NCBI GenBank assembly: GCA_963667815.1
Contig: OY764021.1
Source of the DNA: Saccharicrinis sp963667815
Lineage (GTDB): Bacteria; Bacteroidota; Bacteroidia; Bacteroidales; Marinilabiliaceae
Length of the DNA stretch: 64,000 bases
Direction: 5' to 3' (one strand)
Below, piece after piece: positions 55,928 to 64,000 of the stretch. Both the position numbers and the translations under genes were made by a program. Positions within the stretch are counted from its first letter, which is position 1; the number at the start of each line of letters is the position of its first letter. The notes under the pieces are model-generated. The model was not told where the DNA came from and did not search any database. It was given only the letters and a program-made list of their open reading frames with translations.

Positions 55928-56944
55928 TTAACCCCATTTTTTTAAAGAATTAATCAAGAGTAAATCCTCTATAGATCCCAAACTGGCAACACGAAAATAC
56001 TTTTCATTTAATCCCCTGAAATTTGAAGCATCACGAATTAAAAGACCGTACTCATTTATTAAAAAGTCTTTTAGTTCTGATGCTTTTCCTTTTTCCATTT
56101 CTATAAGAAAGTAACTACATGCAGATTGATTTACCATAAATCCAGGAATCTGGTTGATTGCACTCTGCAATTTTTGCGAATTACTCAATAATTCAACTAC
56201 CTGATTTTCTGTTTTAGAAAAGTGATCGAGAATATAAGCTCCGGCTTTTTGTGCCAAAACATTAACAGCCCATGGCATATGTAGCTTTTTCAATGCTGAA
56301 ATACGCTTGGCATTGGTAACTATAAAACCCAAGCGAATACCTGGTATTGCATATAATTTTGTGAAGGATTTTATTACAATCAAATTATCAAATATCGATA
56401 CCAAATCAGCAATGGTTTCCCCATTTGAACACAAATCAATATAGGCCTCATCTACTACAAAAGTGGTTGACGGATGATTTGCAATGAAATCCTTTAAAAA
56501 AGAACGGGAATAATATTTTGAATCAGGATTATTCGGATTTCCAATCCAAACCAGTTTGTTGTCAATATCAATATCCTCTATTGATTGTTGATTGGATACA
56601 AACTCTATTTGATGATTATACAATTGACAAGCATCTTCATACTCAGAAAATGATGGCGTAAAAATTACAGAGGTTTGATTTTTAAACAAATGTGCAACCA
56701 GATAAAATGCTTCTGTTGAACCATTACAAACCATAATATCCTCAAATGGAACCTGATAAAATGAAGCAAATCGAGTTCGTAAGTCCACACAATTACAATC
56801 CGGATAGTTTCTTATATCATCGATTTGATCTTTCAGGTAATCAATAATCTGTTGGGTTGCCGGATTATTAAACACATTGGTACTAAAATCAGCAATTACC
56901 TTACTCTTATATTGATGAATATCATTACCATGACCATTTATCAT
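55928..56944 (-). CDS. cobD: L-threonine-O-3-phosphate decarboxylase, cobalamin synthesis
   Basis: PLP enzyme making (R)-1-amino-2-propanol phosphate for the nucleotide-loop linker. It has 338 residues in the histidinol-phosphate aminotransferase fold. It begins with the CobD-typical GHGNDIHQY and ends its core with the PLP lysine in VIKSFTKLYAIPGIRLGF; WIGNPNNPDS supplies the conserved Asn-Pro. Some call this gene cobC. It overlaps cbiP by 4 bases, so it belongs to the cobO-cbiP-cobD unit governed by the riboswitch. Confidence 0.9.
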   Translation of the reverse strand: MINGHGNDIHQYKSKVIADFSTNVFNNPATQQIIDYLKDQIDDIRNYPDCNCVDLRTRFASFYQVPFEDIMVCNGSTEAFYLVAHLFKNQTSVIFTPSFSEYEDACQLYNHQIEFVSNQQSIEDIDIDNKLVWIGNPNNPDSKYYSRSFLKDFIANHPSTTFVVDEAYIDLCSNGETIADLVSIFDNLIVIKSFTKLYAIPGIRLGFIVTNAKRISALKKLHMPWAVNVLAQKAGAYILDHFSKTENQVVELLSNSQKLQSAINQIPGFMVNQSACSYFLIEMEKGKASELKDFLINEYGLLIRDASNFRGLNEKYFRVASLGSIEDLLLINSLKKWG

Positions 56945-58410
56945 GCCTCTAAATCTTTATAAATCTGATCCATATTAAGATTAGCTCTTACAAAATTGGC
57001 CAGTTTATCGTACTCTTTATTTTTAAATTCCTTATAATTACCAATATCCAGTGATTTATTAATAAAGGGCTCCAACACCGATTTTAAAACTACTGCATTA
57101 TCAAAAATTCCATGAATATATGTTCCCCAGGCTTTATCACTTTTATAAAACCCATCCTTAACTCCATTATTTAAATGAGCAACAGGCTTTTGTAGCTCTA
57201 AAAATGAAGTTTCTCCCATATGAATTTCATAGCCCTCACATTCTTCATTATTATTTGAAAACTTAAATGAAGTTTGAGTACTATTTTTTTCATTGGATAT
57301 AACTGTAACCACAGGTAAAATACCTAAACCTTTAACGCTGTCGGCTTTGCTTTCAATATGCATAGGGTCAAAGATCTCTTCACCCATAATCTGATAGCCA
57401 CCACAAATTCCGTATATATTTTTACCCGACTGATGCCAATCTTTTAAATATTGAGCCAATCCGCTTTCTTCAAGATAGTTCATATCCGAAATGGTGTTCT
57501 TTGATCCCGGAATAATTAAAATATCAGCTTTGCTCAATTCCTGCACAGAATCAGTAAAATATAAGTTCACTTCATTTACCTCTGCAAATCGGTTAAAATC
57601 GGTAAAGTTCGACATATGTCTTAATGGAACAACAGCGACATTAATTTTACCATGAACCGCCGTTTTATTCATCTTTAAAAGACTTACAGAATCCTCTTCT
57701 TCAATGGTAATGCCTCTAAAATAAGGTATTACACCTACTACAGGAACTCCGGTAATATCTTCAAGTATTTTTCGTCCTTCAGTAAATAAATCGATATCGC
57801 CTCTGAACTTATTAATCACCACGCCTTTCACCAACTGGCGTTCGTATTCGGGCAACAGTTTTATGGAACCATATACCGAAGCAAAAACCCCTCCTCTATC
57901 AATGTCGGCAACCAGATAAGTACAAGCACCTACAGCCTTAGCCATGGGCATATTTACAATATCTCTGTTTCTTAGGTTCAGTTCTGAGATACTCCCAGCC
58001 CCTTCCAATACAATGGGATTATATTTTTGTTCCAATCGATGAAAAGCCTGTTGAGCTTCTTTAAACAGGTTTAATTTATTATCATTTAAAAAATACTCCT
58101 TTGCCGATTGATTACCGATGGGTTTACCATGCAAAACCACCTGCGAATTTTTATCTCCAGTAGGTTTTAAAAGAACCGGATTCATCTCAACCTCACACTC
58201 TAATCCACAAGCCTCTGCCTGAACAGCCTGCGCCCTTCCAATTTCTAAACCATCGGGTGTCGCATAACTATTCAACGACATATTTTGCGCCTTAAATGGA
58301 GCCGGTTGGTATCCATCTTGTAAAAAAATACGACATAAGGCTGTATTGATAATACTTTTACCAACATCGGAACCTGTGCCTACAAACATGATTGGCTTTA
58401 ACTTTTTCAT
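56941..58410 (-). CDS. cbiP: Cobyric acid synthase (glutamine-hydrolysing)
   Basis: Amidates b, d, e and g side chains of adenosylcobyrinate a,c-diamide. It has 489 residues. The N-terminal P-loop-like start is FVGTGSDVGKSIINTALCR, followed by FKAQNMSLNSY. The C-terminal type I glutamine amidotransferase has its nucleophile in YGICGGYQIMGE and a His in YIHGIFDN. Middle gene between cobO (77 bp upstream) and cobD (4-bp overlap). Also named cobQ. Confidence 0.95.
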   Translation of the reverse strand: MKKLKPIMFVGTGSDVGKSIINTALCRIFLQDGYQPAPFKAQNMSLNSYATPDGLEIGRAQAVQAEACGLECEVEMNPVLLKPTGDKNSQVVLHGKPIGNQSAKEYFLNDNKLNLFKEAQQAFHRLEQKYNPIVLEGAGSISELNLRNRDIVNMPMAKAVGACTYLVADIDRGGVFASVYGSIKLLPEYERQLVKGVVINKFRGDIDLFTEGRKILEDITGVPVVGVIPYFRGITIEEEDSVSLLKMNKTAVHGKINVAVVPLRHMSNFTDFNRFAEVNEVNLYFTDSVQELSKADILIIPGSKNTISDMNYLEESGLAQYLKDWHQSGKNIYGICGGYQIMGEEIFDPMHIESKADSVKGLGILPVVTVISNEKNSTQTSFKFSNNNEECEGYEIHMGETSFLELQKPVAHLNNGVKDGFYKSDKAWGTYIHGIFDNAVVLKSVLEPFINKSLDIGNYKEFKNKEYDKLANFVRANLNMDQIYKDLEA

Positions 58411-58487
58411 GAAATGAAATATTATTAAACTTCATGAATTCAGATAGAACCTAATACATGAAGCTACTTCGGTGTAACAGTTTTGAT

Positions 58488-59009
58488 TTATTTTTCGATA
58501 CCGGTGCGCGAACCTATTTTCTGTTGAAACGGATGTTTATGCATTTTCATTTCGGTAACCAGATCGGCTCTTTCCATTAACCAATCCGGAGCATTTCTGC
58601 CAGTAAAAACCACCTCGGTATTTTTAGCCTGCTCCAGAATATCCAGTACCTCCTCCTTTGATATGTAACCTCTATTCAAGACATGGTTGGCTTCATCTAA
58701 CACAATCAAATCATAAGATTTACTTTGAATAAGATCCACAAAAATTTTCCACCCTTCTTTAGTATCTTCTATCAACTGTTGTTCTTCTGTTTCATTCATT
58801 GTCCAGCTTGGTTTGTCCTGATGGTTATGAATAGAAACTTCTGCTCCCATTGTTTCCAATGGTTTTACTTCGCCTGATAATTCTGATTTAAAAAATTGTA
58901 GAAAACGAACTTTGAATTGATTTCCTAAAGCTCTAACAGCCAATCCTACTGCTGCTGTTGTTTTTCCTTTACCATCACCGGTATAAACCTGTACTAAAGC
59001 ATTTTCCAT
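58488..59009 (-). CDS. cobO: Cob(I)yrinic acid a,c-diamide adenosyltransferase
   Basis: Attaches the 5'-deoxyadenosyl group to the reduced cobalt. CobA/CobO/BtuR family, 173 residues, with P-loop YTGDGKGKTTAAVG (residues 9-22), FLQFFKSELSGE, and DLIVLDEANHVLNRGY. The C-terminal TEMKMHKHPF stretch is characteristic. First gene behind the cobalamin riboswitch; spacing to the aptamer about 90 bp. Length is on the short side but all motifs are present. Confidence 0.94.
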   Translation of the reverse strand: MENALVQVYTGDGKGKTTAAVGLAVRALGNQFKVRFLQFFKSELSGEVKPLETMGAEVSIHNHQDKPSWTMNETEEQQLIEDTKEGWKIFVDLIQSKSYDLIVLDEANHVLNRGYISKEEVLDILEQAKNTEVVFTGRNAPDWLMERADLVTEMKMHKHPFQQKIGSRTGIEK

Positions 59010-59104
59010 TATTATATTTATTATTTAATAATGGGATACAATTGATGAAATGAGTTTCCCTAAACTCTAATTCGCCTTTATCCCGAAAGCATTTAACTTT
59101 TTGG

Positions 59105-59362
59105 CAGGTCTTCTGGCTCATCTTTGTTTTGAGGCCTTCCCATTTTTCCGTTGTAGCACTAGCGTAAACGGATTGTCTTTCTATTTAAATAGACTATGAC
59201 ACCTACCTATGCAAAAGATATGGCAGGTAATAGTGGCAATAAGTTTGTCAAAACATTGTAAGACTTACAGCTGCGGGTACAGCTTCGGAATTTTCTGATT
59301 AATCAGAAGCACCGAATTCCCATATTAAGGTTTCCCCTGAAAGGAGAAATCCACCAAACGAG
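59105..59362 (-). promoter_or_regulatory. Cobalamin riboswitch
   Basis: On the minus strand, in order: gtttggtggatttctcc near the 5' end, ggggaaaccttaatatggga with a cggtgc continuation, the core words ccgaagctgtacccgcag, gtaagtc, gccactattacctgcc-type core, and at the 3' end the B12-box word gagccagaagacctgcc (about 59106-59122). This is the conserved core of the AdoCbl riboswitch. It precedes cobO by about 100 bases and should repress the cobO-cbiP-cobD unit when cobalamin is plentiful. A -7-like TACTTTTG sits at 59366-59373, just upstream of the RNA 5' end. Confidence 0.93.
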
Positions 59363-59365
59363 CTG

Positions 59366-59373
59366 CAAAAGTA
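59366..59373 (-). promoter_or_regulatory. Candidate -7 element of the riboswitch promoter
   Basis: Minus-strand TACTTTTG (plus-strand caaaagta at 59366-59373) fits TAnnTTTG and is placed a few bases upstream of the aptamer. A TTG 10 bases further upstream is too close for a normal -33, so only the -7 part is supported. Confidence 0.45.
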
Positions 59374-59408
59374 ATAAATTATTCAATGTTGAATGATTCT
59401 TTTTTTGT

Positions 59409-59659
59409 GGAAACCTTGTCGCAAGATTGCGTGAACAAATAAAAATCTCAGGAATCCATCTCGCAACTCAGCGTGAGACTTTCCACGTTCTGGAAACCGT
59501 CTCGCAAAATTGCAGGGCTATTTTCTAAACCCGGGAAACCATCTCGCAGAACTGCAGGGCCATATTCTAAACTCTGGAAAGCTTGTCGCAGAACTGCGGG
59601 GCGTTTTCCAGAAATTAGGAAACCATCTCGCAAGTTTGTGGGGAGATATCATTATCAGC
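59409..59659. repeat. Minisatellite: six imperfect 42-bp direct repeats
   Basis: Unit starts are at 59409, 59451, 59492, 59534, 59576 and 59618; lengths 42, 41, 42, 42, 42, 42. Each begins ggaa(a/t)ccn and goes on with tcgca. The central copies share gcagggc plus an AT-rich tail (tttctaaa). Multiples of 3 leave both strands open over part of the array, but the predicted peptide is only the repeat itself, so I do not call a gene. It lies between the riboswitch and cbiB. Confidence 0.9.
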
Positions 59660-59690
59660 ATATTAGATTCTTTTACCTCCTAATGCAAAT

Positions 59691-59745
59691 AAACTCTCAT
59701 CCTTACTAAAGAGGAGTACCCGAAGAATGAGGGCGAGGTGGTTTT
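59691..59745 (+). repeat. Degenerate solo half-module of the DUF559-associated repeat
   Basis: aaactctcatccttactaaa followed by gaggagtacccgaagaatga and gggcgaggtggttt corresponds to the right half of the modules at 35751-36494. The hairpin arms are diverged, so the structure is weaker. Located 18 bp from the cbiB stop, in the opposite direction. No nuclease gene beside it. Confidence 0.75.
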
Positions 59746-59762
59746 TAGACCTGTAACTTTAA

Positions 59763-60692
59763 TTATCCAAAATAGAACATCACAGCTAACCCCACCACCC
59801 AAAACAAAATACTGGCTTTTAAATTAATACCACAAGAATACTTCACATGTTTTGAGTTTAGCTCCAGCTTATTTTCACCGATATATGGTTTGTCTACTAC
59901 TTTGCCAAAATATTCTGATGGTCCTCCAAAACGACAATCTAAAGCCCCAGCTAAAGCAGATTCGGGATATCCGGCATTTGGACTGCTATGTTGATTTCCA
60001 TATTTAAAAATAAAGGCAAAGGACTTTGATTTAAAACTCACCACAGCAATTAGTATAGCAGTTATTCTGGCAGGAATAAAATTAAATACATCGTCAACTT
60101 TAGCTGCAAAACTACCAAAATCTTTATAGCGCTCATTTTTATAACCAATCATAGAATCTAAAGTATTTACCATTTTATAGGCAAACATTAAAGGAATACC
60201 CCCAATAAAAAGATAAAAAAGCGGAGCAATAACACCATCACTTAAATTCTCCGACAGTGTTTCTAATGCTGCTTTACGAATCTCTTGAGCGTTTAATTTA
60301 TCGGTTTGTCGACCTACAATAAAACTCAATTGCTTTCTTCCGGCTTCCAATCCGTTTTTACTCAGCTCTCTTTCCACCTTTAAAACTTCGTTTATTAAAG
60401 TTCGATTAGCTAATCCATAAAAAACAAATATGGAACCTGCTATGATGGATGTGTAAAAATTGAAAGAAGCCAGACGTTCAATGGCATAAAAACATAGAAA
60501 AGCAAGAACAATACAACAAGTAGCCATAATTGCACCTTTTAATTTTCTATGATTATTTTTATTCATAAACCGCTCACCCAGCGAAATAGTATTTCCAAAA
60601 ACCTTGATTGGATGGGGTATTGAATAAGGATCACCAATTAATAAATCGAGAATAAATCCTATAGCAATTGATATAAATAATTCAGACATCAT
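59763..60692 (-). CDS. cbiB: Adenosylcobinamide-phosphate synthase
   Basis: Membrane enzyme that joins aminopropanol phosphate to adenosylcobyrate. The open frame goes back to 60734, but the family start MSELFISIAIGFILDLLIGD fits ATG 60692 or 60689, giving about 309 residues. Conserved DLLIGDPYSIPHPIKVFG near the N-terminus, then several membrane helices, and GNQHSSPNAGYPESALAGAL in the C-terminal half. Same strand as cobO but separated by the minisatellite and riboswitch; it has its own transcription start. Confidence 0.94.
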   Translation of the reverse strand: MMSELFISIAIGFILDLLIGDPYSIPHPIKVFGNTISLGERFMNKNNHRKLKGAIMATCCIVLAFLCFYAIERLASFNFYTSIIAGSIFVFYGLANRTLINEVLKVERELSKNGLEAGRKQLSFIVGRQTDKLNAQEIRKAALETLSENLSDGVIAPLFYLFIGGIPLMFAYKMVNTLDSMIGYKNERYKDFGSFAAKVDDVFNFIPARITAILIAVVSFKSKSFAFIFKYGNQHSSPNAGYPESALAGALDCRFGGPSEYFGKVVDKPYIGENKLELNSKHVKYSCGINLKASILFWVVGLAVMFYFG

Positions 60693-60817
60693 AAAAATTT
60701 TCACTTTTTTTAAAAACCGCTGTAACTTTAGCAAAGCTTAGGCGTCACAAACATAGAAATTAGAAACAAAAGTATGATAACAATCGACTTATTTTAAGTA
60801 AATCCTAACTGAGCCGG

Positions 60818-61303
60818 ATGACAGTTAAAGAATATAATAAGAGTGTAGAAACATATTCAGATAATATCTACCGCTTTGTATTAAAAAACATTAGAGATAC
60901 AGAACGGGCTAAAGATATTGTTCAGGATACATTTGAGAAAGTGTGGAAAAACCATTCTGATATCTCCTACTTAAAAGTTAAGAGTTATCTTTTTTCCACA
61001 GCGTATCATACCTTAATTGATTCGATAAGAAGAGATAAGTACAAGGCCGGTTGGGAAGACGCTGATGCCAACAAATATGTTACCAATGAAACATATAGTG
61101 ATATTAATGAAGTGTTGCATCAGGCACTTGAAAAACTACCACCTGACCAAAAAAACGTGATATTATTACGCGACTATGAGGGATACAACTACAAAGAGAT
61201 TGCTGAAATTACCAGTTTAAGCGAATCTCAAGTTAAAGTTTACATTTTCAGAGGCCGACAGTTTTTGAAAAATTATATTGGTAAAATTGAAGTTTTAGTT
61301 TGA
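60818..61303 (+). CDS. ECF-type RNA polymerase sigma factor
   Basis: 161 residues with sigma region 2 (YRFVLKNIRDTERAKDIVQD, FEKVWKNH) and region 4 (LEKLPPDQKNVILLRDYEGY, YKEIAEITSLSESQVKVYIF). It resembles sigma-70 subfamily ECF proteins of Bacteroidota. The following gene starts directly after its stop (1-bp spacing) and probably encodes the regulating anti-sigma factor. Likely controls the envelope genes downstream. Confidence 0.9.
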   Translation: MTVKEYNKSVETYSDNIYRFVLKNIRDTERAKDIVQDTFEKVWKNHSDISYLKVKSYLFSTAYHTLIDSIRRDKYKAGWEDADANKYVTNETYSDINEVLHQALEKLPPDQKNVILLRDYEGYNYKEIAEITSLSESQVKVYIFRGRQFLKNYIGKIEVLV

Positions 61304-62374
61304 ATGATGAAGATTACAATAGATAATTACGAAGAATGGATGGTGGACTACCTTGACTGCACGTTATCTGATGCTAATCAGAAAAACTTTGAGCTGTTCT
61401 TAAATCAACATCCTGAAATACAAAAAGAGATTGAAGGCCTAAATGATATGGTTCTAGAACCTCTGAACATTTCATTTACTGATAAAACTTCATTACTAAA
61501 AAATGAAGCCAGCGAGATTGATATTCCTTACGAAGAGTATATTGCCATTAAGGATATTGAAACAGGTTTAGACGAAACCGAAGAACAATGGAAAGAAGAT
61601 TTTATTAATGCTTCAGAAGAAAATAACAAACTTTTTATAGCTTATCAAAACACAAAATTAAAAAGTAATAACACTATTAATTTCCCACATAAAGGTGTTT
61701 TAAAAAGGGTAACATTATTGCCATTTTTTAAACCCACCACTTTAAAAAAGGTTAGTGCTGCTGCAGTTATTGCAATTTTAATCAGCCTAGGTACTTTCCC
61801 ATATCTAAAAAAATCAGGACAGGATATGCAAACTGTTGTTGTTAATGATACACCATCTTTAATTGTTCTTCCTAAAAACACTCAAACTCAGAAAAAACAG
61901 CAAAAAACCGAAGCTTATCATCCCGCTCAGGCATCTGTTAATACAACAACGCCTGACAAAGCAATACCCAAAACAAAAACAACAGATCATCAAAAAGAGG
62001 AACAACCTATAAGAGAAGATATATTTATTGAACCAATGGTTCGTAAAACAATCCAGATTCAAAAACAAAACAAACCTATAAATGCATATGAAATTGGATT
62101 AAATGCCATGATGCCGATAATGATTGCCAATAACTTAAAACAAGCTGAAGTTAATGAACTGGCTATGGAAAACCATGTTCAGACAGAAAGTCAGAAATTA
62201 TCGCGTTCGGTAAAAGCATTAGGTACAGGTATTCGATTTATCAATTACCTATCCGGTAATCCTACTACCGTTAAAAAATACATTAATGAGGATGGTGAAA
62301 TGGTTGCTTATACCTTAGAATCGGATAATATTTCATTTTCAAGAAAAATTAAAAGTATGCCTGTAACAAATTAG
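61304..62374 (+). CDS. Probable anti-sigma factor, membrane protein
   Basis: 356 residues. The cytoplasmic N-terminus (about 1-60, MMKITIDNYEEWMVDYLDCT and the acidic region after it) resembles anti-sigma N-termini of Bacteroidota. One predicted membrane segment at about 148-168 (VSAAAVIAILISLGTFPYL) separates it from a Thr/Lys/Gln-rich periplasmic part with no recognised domain. Start codon follows the sigma stop directly. Function inferred from position and layout. Confidence 0.72.
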   Translation: MMKITIDNYEEWMVDYLDCTLSDANQKNFELFLNQHPEIQKEIEGLNDMVLEPLNISFTDKTSLLKNEASEIDIPYEEYIAIKDIETGLDETEEQWKEDFINASEENNKLFIAYQNTKLKSNNTINFPHKGVLKRVTLLPFFKPTTLKKVSAAAVIAILISLGTFPYLKKSGQDMQTVVVNDTPSLIVLPKNTQTQKKQQKTEAYHPAQASVNTTTPDKAIPKTKTTDHQKEEQPIREDIFIEPMVRKTIQIQKQNKPINAYEIGLNAMMPIMIANNLKQAEVNELAMENHVQTESQKLSRSVKALGTGIRFINYLSGNPTTVKKYINEDGEMVAYTLESDNISFSRKIKSMPVTN

Positions 62375-62438
62375 AGGTTCAGGCGTCCTAAACTTAGAAG
62401 CGCGTTCTAAAAACAAATCAATTTTAAAATTAAAAGTC

Positions 62439-63362
62439 ATGCAAAAAATATATTTACTAATCATTTTATGTGCCTTATTTTCGCCGGTTTTATTAAAAGC
62501 TCAGCAAAATGAGACTACAACAAAAGAAAACAAGAAAAAACAACCTGTAGATGTTGTTGTTATCGATGAAAAGCAAGAAAAGGCTATTGTTGGATTTCCT
62601 CGTGCCAAAGTTGAAGTGCAGGAACATAACGATACGATTACCAAAATTACTTTGGGTCATAAAAGATGGGAGTTTATTGAAGAAGACGATAAAACCAATG
62701 TTAGAATGGTTCATATTCCCCGAGAAAAATTTAAAGGTCACTATTCAGGAGTTTTATTAGGATTCTGCAATTACTCAGGTAAAGATTTTGATACTTCTAT
62801 TCCAATGGATGGCGATTTTATGGAATTAAACTCAGGTAAATCAATGGCTTTTACCATCAACTTTTTACAATATGATATTGGTTTGCAAAAGTATAAGAAA
62901 AATGTTGGTTTGGTTACCGGTTTAGGATGGACCGTTTACAATTACCGCCAGGATAACCAGTTTGCGATTCAAAAGAACAATGCCGGTATTACATACGGAG
63001 AACCTATTCCTGCAACTCAGCCTGTTGAGAAAAGTAAAATTGTAGCCTCTTACTTAAATGTTCCATTGTTATTCGAAGCTCAAATACCTTCTGACAATAA
63101 CCGTTGTACTGCATTTATTTCTGCGGGAGTTTTCGGTGGATTTAAAATAGGATCGCACACAAAAGTTGTTTATACTGATGGTGATACAGACAAGTCGAGA
63201 GATGATATCAATATCAACCCATTTCAGTATGGAGCAATGGTTCAAGTAGGTTATAAAATCATAAAACTCTATGCTACATATAACTTTTCAACCCTTTACG
63301 AAAAAGATAAAGGACCGGAATTGTACCCTTACAGTATTGGTATTACTTTAGCAAACTTTTAG
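62439..63362 (+). CDS. Outer-membrane beta-barrel protein (PorT/OMP_b-brl_2-like)
   Basis: 307 residues with signal peptide about 1-21. The N-terminal half has charged strands, the C-terminal half barrel strands with aromatic ends (SGVLLGFCNYSGKDF, KNVGLVTGLGWTVYNY, ASYLNVPLLFEAQIP, TAFISAGVFGGFKIGSHTK). It is likely the target gene of the sigma/anti-sigma pair 64 bp upstream. Function of the barrel unknown. Confidence 0.78.
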   Translation: MQKIYLLIILCALFSPVLLKAQQNETTTKENKKKQPVDVVVIDEKQEKAIVGFPRAKVEVQEHNDTITKITLGHKRWEFIEEDDKTNVRMVHIPREKFKGHYSGVLLGFCNYSGKDFDTSIPMDGDFMELNSGKSMAFTINFLQYDIGLQKYKKNVGLVTGLGWTVYNYRQDNQFAIQKNNAGITYGEPIPATQPVEKSKIVASYLNVPLLFEAQIPSDNNRCTAFISAGVFGGFKIGSHTKVVYTDGDTDKSRDDININPFQYGAMVQVGYKIIKLYATYNFSTLYEKDKGPELYPYSIGITLANF

Positions 63363-63532
63363 TTTATAGCTAAAGTGAACCTCCGATATTTTCGTTGCGG
63401 GAGTTTTACAACAATTAATTGACTATATAAATACAAATCAATTATGAAACGAGCCATAAGAGAACTTTCTCACGCAGGGAAATAATCAAATTTGGCGAGT
63501 TCCATGTGACCATATGAATTAAATTATAAAAC

Positions 63533-64000
63533 ATGAAACGTATTGTCATCATATTATTATCATTATACCTCGTATTACCAGCCTTTGCGCAGGAAGATAA
63601 AGCCTTTTTAAATTCCTATCAGAAAGTTTGGGAAATTGAGGATGGATATTACCGTGTAATGCTCAATGGTAAAATGGGACTTGTTGACGGTAGTGGAAAT
63701 GTAATTATTCCTTGCGAAAACGAGCAAGTATGGAATCTGCAGGATAACGGAAATATCAAAGTAATTAAAAACGGAAGAATTGGTATATATAACATCAACG
63801 GAAATGTAATTATTCCACCAACATATGATATGGTATGGGATTTTGAAGATGGCAAAGCCAAAGTGCTTAAAAATGGCAAAATGGGTTATGTTGATGTAAA
63901 TGGATATGAGTTTGTTCCTTGTAAGTATGACCAAATATGGGATTTTGAAGATGGTAGAGCCCGTGTATTCAGAAATGGTGGAATTGGATATATAAACGAA
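63533..64000 (+). CDS. WG-repeat protein, exported; 3' end outside window
   Basis: 156 residues visible, reading frame still open at the window end. Signal peptide about 1-20 (LVLPAFAQ). Then repeats of about 30 residues built as (W)x(F/L)(E/Q)DGxxKVxKNGxxGYxDxxGN, e.g. WEIEDGYYRVMLNGKMGLVD and WNLQDNGNIKVIKNGRIGIY and WDFEDGKAKVLKNGKMGYVD. WG/KWG repeats form beta-propeller-like envelope domains in Bacteroidota. Start ATG 63533 is the first in frame. It may belong to the same sigma-factor regulon. Confidence 0.85.
   Translation, partial: MKRIVIILLSLYLVLPAFAQEDKAFLNSYQKVWEIEDGYYRVMLNGKMGLVDGSGNVIIPCENEQVWNLQDNGNIKVIKNGRIGIYNINGNVIIPPTYDMVWDFEDGKAKVLKNGKMGYVDVNGYEFVPCKYDQIWDFEDGRARVFRNGGIGYINE

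Noticed and set aside
59409..59659. The 42-bp repeats as a CRISPR array
   Set aside because: Whole units repeat without unique spacers, the copies diverge throughout and there is no cas gene or leader nearby.

Overview
The window is about 35% GC and gene-dense, and it reads as a chromosome segment of a Bacteroidota bacterium, probably a marine or anaerobic Marinilabiliales-like lineage (order inferred, not proven). The signs are a secreted nuclease with a type IX secretion sorting domain, a TonB-dependent OMP_b-brl receptor, TlpA/DUF4369-type redox lipoproteins, LytTR/LytS signalling, promoter-like TAnnTTTG elements and the lack of Shine-Dalgarno sequences.

Layout. (1) 1-7827: anaerobic (cobalt-early) corrin ring genes cbiC(partial)-D-E-T-L-F-G-H-J on the plus strand, interrupted by two intergenic arrays of small perfect hairpins. 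(2) 7828-13179: a gap holding a striking 11-bp-period array, a lipoprotein, a haem-c-type chemoreceptor and a T9SS nuclease. (3) 13391-19328: MazG-like pyrophosphohydrolase, deoC, a flippase, and a convergent surface-polysaccharide operon. (4) 19578-31437: housekeeping and metabolic genes (AspT-type transporter, recO, POT transporter, queD-like, ArsR, polyprenyl synthase, polA) plus an aminotransferase-fold protein that has lost the PLP lysine. (5) 31449-38670: a mobile-element zone with an intact IS4-family element directly behind polA, a TonB receptor, a tandem array of a DUF559-endonuclease/hairpin repeat, and an IS110/IS1111-type element inserted in the loop of one of those hairpins. (6) 38674-55923: pyrH, an OYE-type flavoenzyme, a nonsense-mutated RNase H-like gene, a second 11-bp-period array, TlpA, M16 peptidase, DsbD, and a LytTR/LytS cluster with two related lipoproteins. 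(7) 55928-60692: late cobalamin genes cobD, cbiP and cobO under a clear cobalamin riboswitch, and cbiB. (8) 60818-64000: ECF sigma factor, probable anti-sigma factor, outer-membrane barrel, and a WG-repeat protein cut by the window end.

How it fits together. The two cobalamin clusters supply complementary halves of one pathway: ring methylation and contraction on the left; adenosylation, amidation, aminopropanol-phosphate supply and its attachment on the right. Chelatase, cbiA and nucleotide-loop genes are not in the window. The least ordinary material is non-coding: (a) the DUF559 element, in which a small nuclease gene lies between hairpin modules with matching TAAACCACC ends, with solo half-modules elsewhere in the window; (b) the IS1111-like element that has landed in the loop of such a hairpin, with a long 3' non-coding region that may encode a bridge RNA; (c) two unrelated-looking sequences that both repeat with an 11-bp period.
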